Assembly: GCA_963832445.1 (NCBI GenBank)
Contig: CAWHUM010000018.1
Coordinates: 204,451-268,450 of the forward strand
Length of the DNA: 64,000 nt
Source of the DNA: AWTP1-13 sp963832445
GTDB taxonomy: Bacteria; Pseudomonadota; Alphaproteobacteria; Rhizobiales; Hyphomicrobiaceae
Direction of reading: 5' to 3'
Of the stretch, positions 1 to 7,846 are shown in pieces. Numbering within the stretch: position 1 is the first letter of the stretch; each line of letters starts with the position of its first letter. A program made the translations under genes and the position numbers. The notes under the pieces were generated by a model. That model was not told the origin of the DNA. It did no database searches and worked only from the letters and a program-made list of their open reading frames with translations.

Positions 1-194
1 TCGGGCTCAACACGCGCATGTACTTCTCGGACGAAGCGGCTGCCAACGCCGCCGACCCGGTGCTGAACCTGATCGAGCAGGAGGTGCGCCGCTCCACGCT
101 GATCGCCGAGCGGAGCGTGAGGGACGGCAAGGTCGTCTATACGTTCGATATCCGCATACAAGGCGAGAACGAGACGGTATTCTTTGACGTCTGA
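1..194 (+). CDS. pcaG: protocatechuate 3,4-dioxygenase alpha subunit, C-terminal part
   Basis: The first reading frame starts outside the window and ends at the TGA at 192-194. About 63 residues are visible, including RMYFSDEA, NAADPVL and the terminal ETVFFDV, which match the C-terminus of the intradiol dioxygenase alpha chain. In known systems this subunit pairs with PcaH and opens the ring of protocatechuate to beta-carboxymuconate in the beta-ketoadipate pathway. The catalytic iron ligands lie in the beta subunit and are not expected here. The call rests on this tail only. Confidence 0.85.
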   Translation, partial: GLNTRMYFSDEAAANAADPVLNLIEQEVRRSTLIAERSVRDGKVVYTFDIRIQGENETVFFDV

Positions 195-219
195 TGCCGG
201 AGTGCGGCAGGTCCATGCC

Positions 220-1029
220 ATGAAAACACGCGAGCTGGACGGCACCGCCGCGGACGCCGCCACTGTCGCGGGCGTGAAAGTGCGCCGGGTGGCCTTCGAC
301 GCGCCCTGGGCGTGGCTCGCTGCCGGGTGGCGCGACCTGTGGACCGTGCCGCAGATCAGCCTCGCCTACGGCGCCCTGTTCGCGGCGACCGCGGCAGGGC
401 TGGTGCTGGGGCTGACGGTGGGCGGCATGGAATCGCTCATCCTGGCGCTCGGCGGCGGCTTCCTGCTGATCGGGCCCATTGCCGCGGTCGGCCTCTACGA
501 GACGAGCCGGCGGCTCGAGCAGGGCGAGCCCGTGACGCTCGGCGCTGTGCTCGAGGGCGGGCGGGCGGCGCCGGGCCAGCTCGGCTTCTTCGGCGCCATC
601 CTGGCATTCTGCTACTTCGTCTGGCTGCAGCTCGCATCGCTGCTGTTCATGCTGTTCTTCGGCGGCCACGGCCTGCCGCCGGCCAGCGCCTTCGTTCCGA
701 CCCTGCTTTTCACGCCGCACGGGCTCGGCCTGCTGGTCACCGGGACCATCGTCGGCGGCATCCTGGCCGCCGTAGTTTTCTCCATCTCGGTGGTGTCGGT
801 GCCGCTGCTCATGACTCACCGTATCGATGCGGTGAGCGCGATGGCGGCGAGCGTGCGCGCCGTGCTCGTCAACTGGCAGCCGATGGCGCTGTGGGCGGCG
901 CTGATCGCCGGCTTCATGGCGCTCGGGATCGCCACCCTTTTCGTGGGGCTGGCGGTGATGTTCCCGCTGGTCGGGCACGCCACCTGGCACGCCTACCGCG
1001 ACGTGGTGGCCGAAGGGGCCGGCGGCTAG
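220..1029 (+). CDS. DUF2189 family integral membrane protein
   Basis: This 269-residue protein begins with a charged segment and an FDAPWAWLAAGWRDL motif, followed by about six hydrophobic segments. That layout fits the DUF2189 family of inner-membrane proteins, whose function is unknown. The ATG at 220 is preferred over an upstream start at 184, because 184 lies inside the end of pcaG. It runs convergent to ccoS and is not obviously part of the cco unit. Confidence 0.75.
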   Translation: MKTRELDGTAADAATVAGVKVRRVAFDAPWAWLAAGWRDLWTVPQISLAYGALFAATAAGLVLGLTVGGMESLILALGGGFLLIGPIAAVGLYETSRRLEQGEPVTLGAVLEGGRAAPGQLGFFGAILAFCYFVWLQLASLLFMLFFGGHGLPPASAFVPTLLFTPHGLGLLVTGTIVGGILAAVVFSISVVSVPLLMTHRIDAVSAMAASVRAVLVNWQPMALWAALIAGFMALGIATLFVGLAVMFPLVGHATWHAYRDVVAEGAGG

Positions 1030-1038
1030 CTCGGGTCC

Positions 1039-1191
1039 TCAGCGGCCGGGTCCGTCGTCGTCCTGCAGGGCGCGCCAGCTGGCGCCGTCGAGGTCGTCGT
1101 ACTGGCCGCTGTCGAGCGACCATAGGAAGGCCACCAGCCCCACGAGGCCCAGCAGCAGCGCGCACGGGATGAGCCAGGCGAGCGCGGTCAT
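1039..1191 (-). CDS. ccoS: cbb3-type cytochrome oxidase assembly protein CcoS
   Basis: This 50-residue protein has one N-terminal membrane segment (ALAWLIPCALLLGLVGLVAF) followed by WSLDSGQYDDLDG, the signature of CcoS/FixS. CcoS is needed for cofactor insertion into cbb3 oxidase. Its ATG (1191-1189) overlaps the ccoI stop in an ATGA arrangement, so the two are translationally coupled as in other fixGHIS operons. Confidence 0.93.
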   Translation of the reverse strand: MTALAWLIPCALLLGLVGLVAFLWSLDSGQYDDLDGASWRALQDDDGPGR

Positions 1192-3521
1192 TTGGCGAGC
1201 TCCAGGTGCATGGTCCTCAGCCGCACCGCGTTGGCGCTGACGGCGATGGAAGACGCCGACATGGCGATTGCCGCCAGCAGCGGCGTCACCAGCCCGGCCA
1301 TGGCGAGCGGCACGAAGACGGCGTTGTAGCCGATGGCGATGGTGAAGTTCTGCAGCGCCATGCGGCGGGCAGCGCGCGCCACCGCGAGGGCCTCCAGGAT
1401 CGGCGCCAGGCGCGCGCCCTGGAATACGGCGTCGGCTGCAGTCTGGCTGATGTCGGCCGCCGTCGAGGGCGAGAGCGAGGCGTGGGCGGTGGCGAGCGCG
1501 GGGGCATCGTTGAGGCCGTCGCCGACCATCAGCACCTTGCGGCCTTCGGCCTTGAGCTGTTCGAGCCGGGCGATCTTCTCGGCGGGCAGAGTACCGGCCA
1601 TCCAGCGGTCGATGCCCGCGGCGGCTGCCGCTGCCTTCACCACGGGCGCCCTATCCCCGGACACGAGCTCGGTTGCGAGGCCCGCTGCCTGTAACGCGTG
1701 CACAATGTCAGGCGCGTCCGGGCGCAAGCTGTCCTCGAACTCGAGCGCAGCGGGCGCGCCGCCTGGGCCGCGGTACCATACCGCAGCGGTATCGCCGTCG
1801 CGGGCGGTCGCGCCGACCCACGCGACGGAACCGAGCCGCTCCGTTGCCTCGCCGTTGCCGCGCTCGAGGCCGCAGCCCGCGACCTCGCGTACGTCGGTCG
1901 CTGACGCGACTGCGATTCCCCGTGCCTCCGCCGCGCGCACAACCGCGCGCGCATACGGGTGGCGGCTGGCGGCTGCCAGGGCGGCGGCGCGCGCCAGCAC
2001 ATTCTGGTCGAGGCCTCCTCGATCCCTGAGCGTGGGCTCGCCGAGCGTCAGGGTGCCGGTCTTGTCGAACACCACGGTGTCGATTTCGGCGAGGCGTTCG
2101 AGCCCGTCCGGGGCCTTGACCAGCACACCCTTGCCGAACAGGCGGCTGGTCGCGGCCACCTGCACCGCCGGCACCGCCAGCGCCAGGGCGCACGGGCAGG
2201 TGATGATCAGCACGGCGATGGCGACCGTCAGCGCGGTTTCCCAGCCCTGCCCCGCGGCGAGCCAGCCAAGGAACGTGGCAAGGCCCAGGATATGCACGGC
2301 CGGCGCGTAGAGCTGTGCCGCCCGGTCGGCGAGCCGGACATAGCGCCCGCGCGCCTGCTCGGCGGCAGTCATGAGGCGACCGATCTCGGCAAGCAGGGTG
2401 TTCTGGTCTGTTGCCGTCGCTTCAGTGACGAGCGAGCCTGCCAGGCTGACCGTGCCGGCATAGACGCCGTCCCCTGGTGCCACGCTGCGCGGCGTCGTCT
2501 CGCCCGTGATCAGGCTGTCGTCGACCTCGCCGCGGCCCTCCACCACGCGCCCGTCGACGGCAAAGCGCTCTCCCGCCGCCGTGACGATGCGCATGCCGGG
2601 CTCGAGCAACCGCGCACCGAGGCGCACGGTGGTGCCGTCGGCCTGCAATACGGTGGCGGCCGTCCCGCGCAGTCCCAGCAGATTGGCAGCGGCGCCCGCC
2701 GCGCGCGTGCGCATGCGCTGGTCGAGGAAGCGGCCGACCAGCAGGAAGAACAGCAATGTCACCGCCGCATCGAAGTACACCTGCTCGCTGCCGCGCATGG
2801 TCTGGTAGAGGCTCATGAGCGTTGCCAGCGTCACGCCTAGCGAGATCGGCACATCCATGTTGAGGCGGCGCGCGCGCAGGGCCTGCGCGGCCGAGCGGAA
2901 GAACGGTTGACCCGCGTAAGCCACCGCCGGCAGCGCGATCAGCGCGGAGAGCCAGTGGAACAGCGACTGCACGGAAGGGAGCATGTCGCCGCCCGAGGCC
3001 GACCACACCGACACCGACAGCAGCATGATGTTGGCTGCCGCGAAGCCAGCGACGCCCAGCCGCTTCAGGAAGTCCCGGTCGCCTGCATTCGCCTCGTGCG
3101 CGACCTCGTCGGCAAGCTCTGCCGCCTTGAAGCCGGCCCGGGCCAGCGCCTCCACCAGATCGGCCGAGTTGACGCCCGCGGCACCATGCACCGCGGTGGC
3201 GCGGCGGGCCGAGAGGTTGGCGCGGGCGCTCGCGACTCCGGGCACGCTCGCCAGGGCCGCCTCGACTTTGCGCATGCAGCCGCCGCAATGCATGTTCTCG
3301 ACCACCAGCGTGGTCGTCGTTGCGAGACCACTCGCGTGAGCGGCGCTCGTCGAATCTCGGCCCAGCGCGCGGCGCCCCCCTCCCCCTTGCGGGGAGGGGA
3401 CGGGGGTGGGGGTAAAGAAGGAGGTCTGTTGCCCTTGCATTTTCACCCCACCCCTAACCCCTCCCCATCGAGGGGAGGGGAATGCGGTAGTGCACGCTTC
3501 CCGCGGCTGCACTCCGCCCAT
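1188..3521 (-). CDS. ccoI: cbb3 oxidase assembly copper-transporting P1B-ATPase CcoI/FixI
   Basis: The reading frame shows an HMA metal-binding domain with MHCGGC (about residues 77-82), the actuator loop DDSLITGET, the membrane CPC motif (ITCPCALAL), the phosphorylation site DKTGTLT and the hinge MVGDGLNDAPA. These define a P1B copper ATPase that supplies copper for cbb3 assembly. The start is uncertain. No in-frame ATG, GTG or TTG occurs between the ATG at 3440 (residue 28) and the HMA domain, so roughly 50 N-terminal residues are encoded by a palindromic repeat (3377-3482). The usual FixI N-terminal extension is not recognisable. The gene lies downstream of ccoG and ccoH and overlaps ccoS. 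Confidence 0.93.
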   Translation of the reverse strand: MGGVQPREACTTAFPSPRWGGVRGGVKMQGQQTSFFTPTPVPSPQGGGGRRALGRDSTSAAHASGLATTTTLVVENMHCGGCMRKVEAALASVPGVASARANLSARRATAVHGAAGVNSADLVEALARAGFKAAELADEVAHEANAGDRDFLKRLGVAGFAAANIMLLSVSVWSASGGDMLPSVQSLFHWLSALIALPAVAYAGQPFFRSAAQALRARRLNMDVPISLGVTLATLMSLYQTMRGSEQVYFDAAVTLLFFLLVGRFLDQRMRTRAAGAAANLLGLRGTAATVLQADGTTVRLGARLLEPGMRIVTAAGERFAVDGRVVEGRGEVDDSLITGETTPRSVAPGDGVYAGTVSLAGSLVTEATATDQNTLLAEIGRLMTAAEQARGRYVRLADRAAQLYAPAVHILGLATFLGWLAAGQGWETALTVAIAVLIITCPCALALAVPAVQVAATSRLFGKGVLVKAPDGLERLAEIDTVVFDKTGTLTLGEPTLRDRGGLDQNVLARAAALAAASRHPYARAVVRAAEARGIAVASATDVREVAGCGLERGNGEATERLGSVAWVGATARDGDTAAVWYRGPGGAPAALEFEDSLRPDAPDIVHALQAAGLATELVSGDRAPVVKAAAAAAGIDRWMAGTLPAEKIARLEQLKAEGRKVLMVGDGLNDAPALATAHASLSPSTAADISQTAADAVFQGARLAPILEALAVARAARRMALQNFTIAIGYNAVFVPLAMAGLVTPLLAAIAMSASSIAVSANAVRLRTMHLELAK
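3377..3482. repeat. palindromic repeat element overlapping the ccoI 5' end
   Basis: Two small hairpins of the form CCCCTCCCC-loop-GGGGAGGGG (about 3378-3400 and 3459-3480) lie head to head. They are bounded inside by complementary G/T-rich and A/C-rich arms, so the whole of about 105 bp is an imperfect palindrome. It looks like a dispersed repetitive palindromic element. It lies within the open frame at the start of ccoI, downstream of the ccoH stop. I see no second copy in the window. Confidence 0.75.
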
Positions 3522-3539
3522 TTGTTGGCGCGCTCCGCG

Positions 3540-4055
3540 TCACGGCTTCAGCCACAGGCGCCTCCGCAAGCGGTAGACCGGCTCTGAATCGCGCACGTCG
3601 GCGAAGGCCTCCAGCGCCACGATCCAATTGCCCTCGGCGAGCGGCGCGACCTGCGCCTCGTAGCGGCCCGCCGTCGTCTCCGTGAAATTCAGCTTGACGT
3701 CGTGGCGATTGGTGGACGGGCGGCCCACCACACCGACAATCCTGAGGCCGCCTACGGGACGGCCCTCGGCCTGAGTTACCTCTAGTCTGACCAGGCCATC
3801 CCGGGTCACCTCGAGGGCCTCGACCCAGCCCAGCCGGCTCTGGCGGTCATCGGCCGCGATGCGCTCGTTGTAATGCAGACCCTTGCGATAGGGCTCGTTG
3901 GCGACGAGGCCCGTGTGCGTCGACAGGGCCTGGTAGATCATCGCCCCGTTGGCAACAAACACGGCGGCGAAGAAGGCGAGGAACGCCGCCAGCACGTGGC
4001 GGCCCTGCAGGCCTTGCGCCTTCCTCGGTGCAGTCGGCAGAACGGTGGGGCTCAC
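3540..4055 (-). CDS. ccoH: FixH/CcoH family cbb3 oxidase assembly protein
   Basis: The 171-residue protein has one N-terminal membrane segment (HVLAAFLAFFAAVFVANGAM) and then YQALSTHTGLVANEPYRKGL, a conserved FixH signature, followed by a periplasmic beta-rich domain. FixH/CcoH stabilises the cbb3 complex during assembly. Its ATG overlaps the ccoG stop by 4 bases. The gap of about 20 bases to the ccoI frame contains the edge of the palindromic element. Confidence 0.9.
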   Translation of the reverse strand: MSPTVLPTAPRKAQGLQGRHVLAAFLAFFAAVFVANGAMIYQALSTHTGLVANEPYRKGLHYNERIAADDRQSRLGWVEALEVTRDGLVRLEVTQAEGRPVGGLRIVGVVGRPSTNRHDVKLNFTETTAGRYEAQVAPLAEGNWIVALEAFADVRDSEPVYRLRRRLWLKP

Positions 4056-5569
4056 GGGACGCTTCCGGGGCTGGTGTTGGGTCGGTGGAACAGCGTGGCG
4101 CGCGCGGTCTCGTGGCCGGAGGCGGCATCGCGCACGACCAACTGGAACGGCATCGTCGCGGCGTCGGTCTTCGCCAGCTGCCTCGGCGGCAGAGTGACGA
4201 ACACGCGCAGCTCGCGCAGATCATCGGTGGTGACGCGAACCTTGGCGCCCGCATCCATGCCGACGATCTTCATGCCGGCGCCTTCCAGGCCGCGCGTCAC
4301 CAGCGTGAAGTCGCGCGGCTCATGCAGCTTGTTGAGGATCTTCACCGTATAGCCGTTGCGCACGCCGCCGTCGGACAGCAGCACGTAGGGTGGGTTGCGA
4401 TCGTGCAGCACATTGATGTCGAGGGTGGAACGCCTGAGCAGCGCCGTCAGCATGATGAGGCCGACAATGCAAATGAGCCCCGTGTAGAGCAGCGTGCGCG
4501 GCCGGATCAGCCGCCAGGGTGCAGAAGTGCCCTTCGCCGCCGCCTCCTGGCTGGCGATGGTGTCGTAGGCGATCAGCCCGCGCGGCCGGTCCACGCGGTC
4601 CATGATCTCGTTGCAGGCGTCGATGCACAGCGCGCACTGGATGCATTCGAGCTGGGAGCCGTCGCGGATGTCGATGCCGGTGGGGCAGACGGCGACGCAG
4701 GCGCGGCAGTCGATGCAATCGCCGCGGCCCTCCCATGTCTGGCCCTTCTTGTGGGCCCCGCGCGGCTCGCCGCGATAGGGCTTGTAGCCGACCAGCAGCG
4801 TGTCGTGGTCGACCATGGCGCCCTGAATGCGCGGCCAGGGGCACATGTAGATGCACACCTGCTCGCGGGCGATGCCGCCGAGCACGTAGGTCGTGAGCGT
4901 GAAGATGCCGAGGAACAGGTAGGCGATGGCCGGCGCCGTGCCGGAGAGCAGCTCGCCGGCGAGCGTGGGCGCATCGCGGAAGTAGAACACGAACGCACCA
5001 CCCGTCGCCAAGCCGATGGCGAGCCAGGTCAAGTGCGTCATGCCCTTCCTGAAGAGCTTGACCGGCCCCCAGGGGCGCTTGTCGAGGGCAATCCGCGCAT
5101 TGCGGTCGCCCTGCCAGAAGCGCTCCACCACGACCATCAGATCGGTCCACACCGTCTGCGGGCAGGTGTAACCGCACCAGACGCGCCCCGCCACCGAGGT
5201 GATGAGGAACAGCGACAGCGCCGCCAGCACCAGTAGGCCGGTGACGAAGTAGAACTCCTGCGGCCAGATCTCCAGGAAGAAGAAGAAGAACCGGTTGTTG
5301 GCCATGTCGAGCAGGACGGCCTGGTCGGGCAGGTCGGGCCCGCGATGCCAGCGCAGCCAGGGCAGCGCATAGTAGATGCCGAGCGTCACCGCCATCACCA
5401 GCCACTTGGTGGCGCGGAAGCGGCCGTGGGCGAGCTTGGGGTAGACCTTCTGGCGGCCGGCGTAGAGGGAGCGATCCTCCTTGCGGTTGATCGCCTTGGC
5501 ATCCAGGCGAGCCACTCCGGGCGCCGCTTCGCTGCCGGCCGGCACGATGTGAGCGTCCATATGCGTCAT
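4052..5569 (-). CDS. ccoG: cytochrome c oxidase accessory protein CcoG (polyferredoxin, FixG/RdxA)
   Basis: The 505-residue protein has N-terminal membrane segments, a WCGYTCPQTVW motif, a further cysteine pair around QVCIYMCPWPRIQ, and a tandem 4Fe-4S ferredoxin motif near residues 285-320 (CIDCRACVAVCP, then CIQCALCIDACN). An immunoglobulin-like C-terminal domain follows. These are the hallmarks of FixG/CcoG, which reduces Cu(II) for the cbb3 copper supply in known systems. It is the first gene of the ccoGHIS set. Confidence 0.94.
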   Translation of the reverse strand: MTHMDAHIVPAGSEAAPGVARLDAKAINRKEDRSLYAGRQKVYPKLAHGRFRATKWLVMAVTLGIYYALPWLRWHRGPDLPDQAVLLDMANNRFFFFFLEIWPQEFYFVTGLLVLAALSLFLITSVAGRVWCGYTCPQTVWTDLMVVVERFWQGDRNARIALDKRPWGPVKLFRKGMTHLTWLAIGLATGGAFVFYFRDAPTLAGELLSGTAPAIAYLFLGIFTLTTYVLGGIAREQVCIYMCPWPRIQGAMVDHDTLLVGYKPYRGEPRGAHKKGQTWEGRGDCIDCRACVAVCPTGIDIRDGSQLECIQCALCIDACNEIMDRVDRPRGLIAYDTIASQEAAAKGTSAPWRLIRPRTLLYTGLICIVGLIMLTALLRRSTLDINVLHDRNPPYVLLSDGGVRNGYTVKILNKLHEPRDFTLVTRGLEGAGMKIVGMDAGAKVRVTTDDLRELRVFVTLPPRQLAKTDAATMPFQLVVRDAASGHETARATLFHRPNTSPGSVP

Positions 5570-5623
5570 CTCAATCTTCGCCAGCGCGTGCAGCGCATTA
5601 ATGCCTGCTCCCAGCCGCCCCGC

Positions 5624-5902
5624 CTAGCGCGTCTTTTCCCGGTCGCGCATCAGCTCGGCGATGCGCCGCTCCTCCCATGCGGACCCGAGCAGGCCGGTGT
5701 TGGTGAAGACGCCGTGCAGGATGAGGAGCAATCCCCAGCCCATCGCCGGCCATTGCACCCACCAATTGGGGCTGCTCGTCACATTGATGAGAAAGAGCAT
5801 GCAGATCACGGCCGCATAGACGATCAGGTGCTGATAGAAGGCGCGTAGCGCCCGAACACGCTCGCGCGCTTCACGGTAGGCGGCATCATCCGACGTGGTC
5901 AT
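5624..5902 (-). CDS. 2TM domain-containing small membrane protein
   Basis: This 92-residue protein has an amphipathic N-terminus (REARERVRALRAFYQHLIVY), two membrane segments (AVICMLFLINVT and a segment ending in LLLILHGVFT) and a polar tail. The layout matches the 2TM domain. It sits between ccoP and ccoG, where such a gene is often found in fix clusters, but its exact role is not established. Confidence 0.7.
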   Translation of the reverse strand: MTTSDDAAYREARERVRALRAFYQHLIVYAAVICMLFLINVTSSPNWWVQWPAMGWGLLLILHGVFTNTGLLGSAWEERRIAELMRDREKTR

Positions 5903-6034
5903 CGTATGGTCTCCGGCACTACGCCTGTCATGCCCTGACCCTGCCTCGCCGGCAGCGTAGCACCTTGATCTGGCGCAACCAGGAGGACGGCACCGACCCG
6001 CACTGCCGGCCCGTCCTCCCTACCTCGCCAGCAG

Positions 6035-6907
6035 CTATTTGCCGCCGCCGAGGCTGTGGACGTAGACGGCCAGCGCTTTCAGGGTCTCCGGATCGAGGCG
6101 GCCGGCCCAGGCGGGCATCATGCCCCCGCGCCCGGTCTTGATGCTTTCGACGATGGCCTGCCGGCTGCTGCCGTAGAGCCAGATGGCGTCGGTCAGGTCG
6201 GGGGCGCCTTGCTCCTGTTTGCCCTTGCCGTCGGCGCCGTGGCAGGTGGCACATTGCTCGGCAAACAGCGTCTTGCCCCGCGCCACGGCGGCCTGGTCGC
6301 TGGCCTTGCCCGTCAACGACAGCACGTACTCGGCGGTATCGTTGATTTGCTTGTCGTCGAGCAGCTTGTCGAGCCCGTAGCGCGGCATCTGCGAAATGCG
6401 CGTCTCCTTCCGCTCGGAGCGTATGCCGAAGCTGATGGTCTTGTGGATGTCCTCGATGCTGCCGCCCCACAGCCATTCGTCGTCGTTGAGATTGGGATAG
6501 CCGGCGAAGCCCTGGGCGCCGCGGCCGTGACAGGGCGCGCAGTTGGCCTGGAAGACGGCGCCGCCGCCGGCGATGGCGAAGCGCAGCAGGTCCGCGTCGG
6601 CCTTCACCTTGTCGAGCGGCGTAGCCGCCAGCTTGTCGCGGAATTGCGACTGTGCCGCCTTGGCGGCGCTGACCTCGCTCGCCACCACTTCGCGCTGGCT
6701 GTAGCCGAGCATCCCCTTGGTGTAGCCGGAGAGTGTCGGCCAGGCCGGATAGGCGATCTGGTAGCCGATGGCCCAGACGATGGTTGCGTAGAAGGTCCAC
6801 ACCCACCACCTCGGCAGCGGCTTGTTAAGCTCCTTGACGCCGTCCCACTCGTGGCCCGTCGTCTCGACCCCGGTGACGTCATCGACCTCGCGCTTGCTCG
6901 TGCTCAT
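6035..6907 (-). CDS. ccoP: cbb3-type cytochrome c oxidase subunit III (dihaem CcoP)
   Basis: The 290-residue protein starts with a cytosolic segment, then one membrane helix (WWVWTFYATIVWAIGYQIAYPAW). Two periplasmic cytochrome c domains follow, with CAPCH (residues 123-127) and CATCH (about 219-223) and distal methionines in QMPRYG and MMPAW. CcoP passes electrons from the bc1/cytochrome pool to CcoO and CcoN. It overlaps ccoQ by 4 bases. Confidence 0.96.
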   Translation of the reverse strand: MSTSKREVDDVTGVETTGHEWDGVKELNKPLPRWWVWTFYATIVWAIGYQIAYPAWPTLSGYTKGMLGYSQREVVASEVSAAKAAQSQFRDKLAATPLDKVKADADLLRFAIAGGGAVFQANCAPCHGRGAQGFAGYPNLNDDEWLWGGSIEDIHKTISFGIRSERKETRISQMPRYGLDKLLDDKQINDTAEYVLSLTGKASDQAAVARGKTLFAEQCATCHGADGKGKQEQGAPDLTDAIWLYGSSRQAIVESIKTGRGGMMPAWAGRLDPETLKALAVYVHSLGGGK

Positions 6908-7089
6908 CGGGGCCTCCGCTTGGCTGCGGCCGCTGGCTTGTCTGCGAGGCCGAGTGCGCGCCGCTGCGCATCCTCCAAGCGCGGGCCGTTCTTCGGCCAG
7001 AACACGTAGGCCAGCACGGCCGCGAACATGGCGACGAACATCAGCAGCGACGTCACCTGACTGATGGTGGCGATGGTGTCGTAGGTCAT
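6904..7089 (-). CDS. ccoQ: cbb3-type oxidase subunit CcoQ
   Basis: This 61-residue protein has one membrane helix (SLLMFVAMFAAVLAYVFWP) followed by the typical charged KNGPRLEDAQR tail of CcoQ/FixQ, which stabilises the cbb3 complex. The ATG at 7089 (MTYDTIA) is chosen over longer starts because it gives the normal family length and leaves a 19-base gap after ccoO. Its end overlaps ccoP. Confidence 0.92.
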   Translation of the reverse strand: MTYDTIATISQVTSLLMFVAMFAAVLAYVFWPKNGPRLEDAQRRALGLADKPAAAAKRRPR

Positions 7090-7108
7090 GGGGTCTCGCC
7101 TCTGCGCA

Positions 7109-7837
7109 TCAGCGCAAATTGGGGCCGGAGGCATCGAACGTGGCGAAGTCGACCAGCGTGCCCAGCACTTGCAGATAGGCGATCAGCGCGTCGAGCTCGC
7201 TGGGCTCGGTGCCGGGCTTGCCGTCGAACTTGCCCACCTTGGCCTTGGGGTAGCGGCGCAAGAGCTCGCGCGCCGGACGGCTGTCGGGGTTGATCTGCGC
7301 GGCCAGGTCCTGCAGCGCCTTTTCGATCATCTCGTCGGTGTAAGGCACGCCGACCACCTTCAGCGTCTTCAGGCGCTGCACGACATCGTGCGTATCGAGC
7401 TTGTTCTCGGCGAGCCAGGGATAGCCCGGCATGATGCTCTCCGGCACCACCGAGCGCGGGTTGATCATGTGCTCGGCCTGCCATTGGTCGGAGTACTTGC
7501 CGCCGACGCGGGCAAGATCGGGCCCAGTGCGTTTGGAGCCCCACTGGAAGGGATGGTCGTACATGCTCTCGGCCGCCAGGCTGTAGTGGCCGTAGCGCTC
7601 CACCTCGTCGCGCAAGGTGCGCACCATTTGGCTGTGGCAGCCGTAGCAGCCCTCGCGCACGTAGATGTCGCGTCCGGCCTGCTCGAGTGGGGTGTAGGGT
7701 CGCATGCCCTTCACCTTCTCGATGGTGCTGTCGACCCAGAACAGCGGGGCGATCTGCACGATGCCGCCGATCGACACCACCACCAGGATGCCGATCAGCA
7801 GGATGAGGGAGTTGCGCTCGAAGACTTCGTGCTTCAT
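7109..7837 (-). CDS. ccoO: cbb3-type cytochrome c oxidase subunit II (monohaem CcoO)
   Basis: The 242-residue protein has an N-terminal membrane anchor (ILLIGILVVVSIGGIVQIAPLF) and a c-type haem site in REGCYGCHSQMVRTL. The motifs WGSKRTGPDLARVGGKYSD and MPGYPWL are characteristic of FixO/CcoO. It relays electrons from CcoP to CcoN. It follows ccoN after 9 bases. Confidence 0.96.
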   Translation of the reverse strand: MKHEVFERNSLILLIGILVVVSIGGIVQIAPLFWVDSTIEKVKGMRPYTPLEQAGRDIYVREGCYGCHSQMVRTLRDEVERYGHYSLAAESMYDHPFQWGSKRTGPDLARVGGKYSDQWQAEHMINPRSVVPESIMPGYPWLAENKLDTHDVVQRLKTLKVVGVPYTDEMIEKALQDLAAQINPDSRPARELLRRYPKAKVGKFDGKPGTEPSELDALIAYLQVLGTLVDFATFDASGPNLR

Positions 7838-7846
7838 GGCTGCCCC

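Noticed and set aside
5965..5978. A half-matching FNR site (TTGAT-N4-CGCAA) upstream of the 2TM gene
   Set aside because: Only one half site matches. It lies inside the cco transcription unit, so independent control is not supported.
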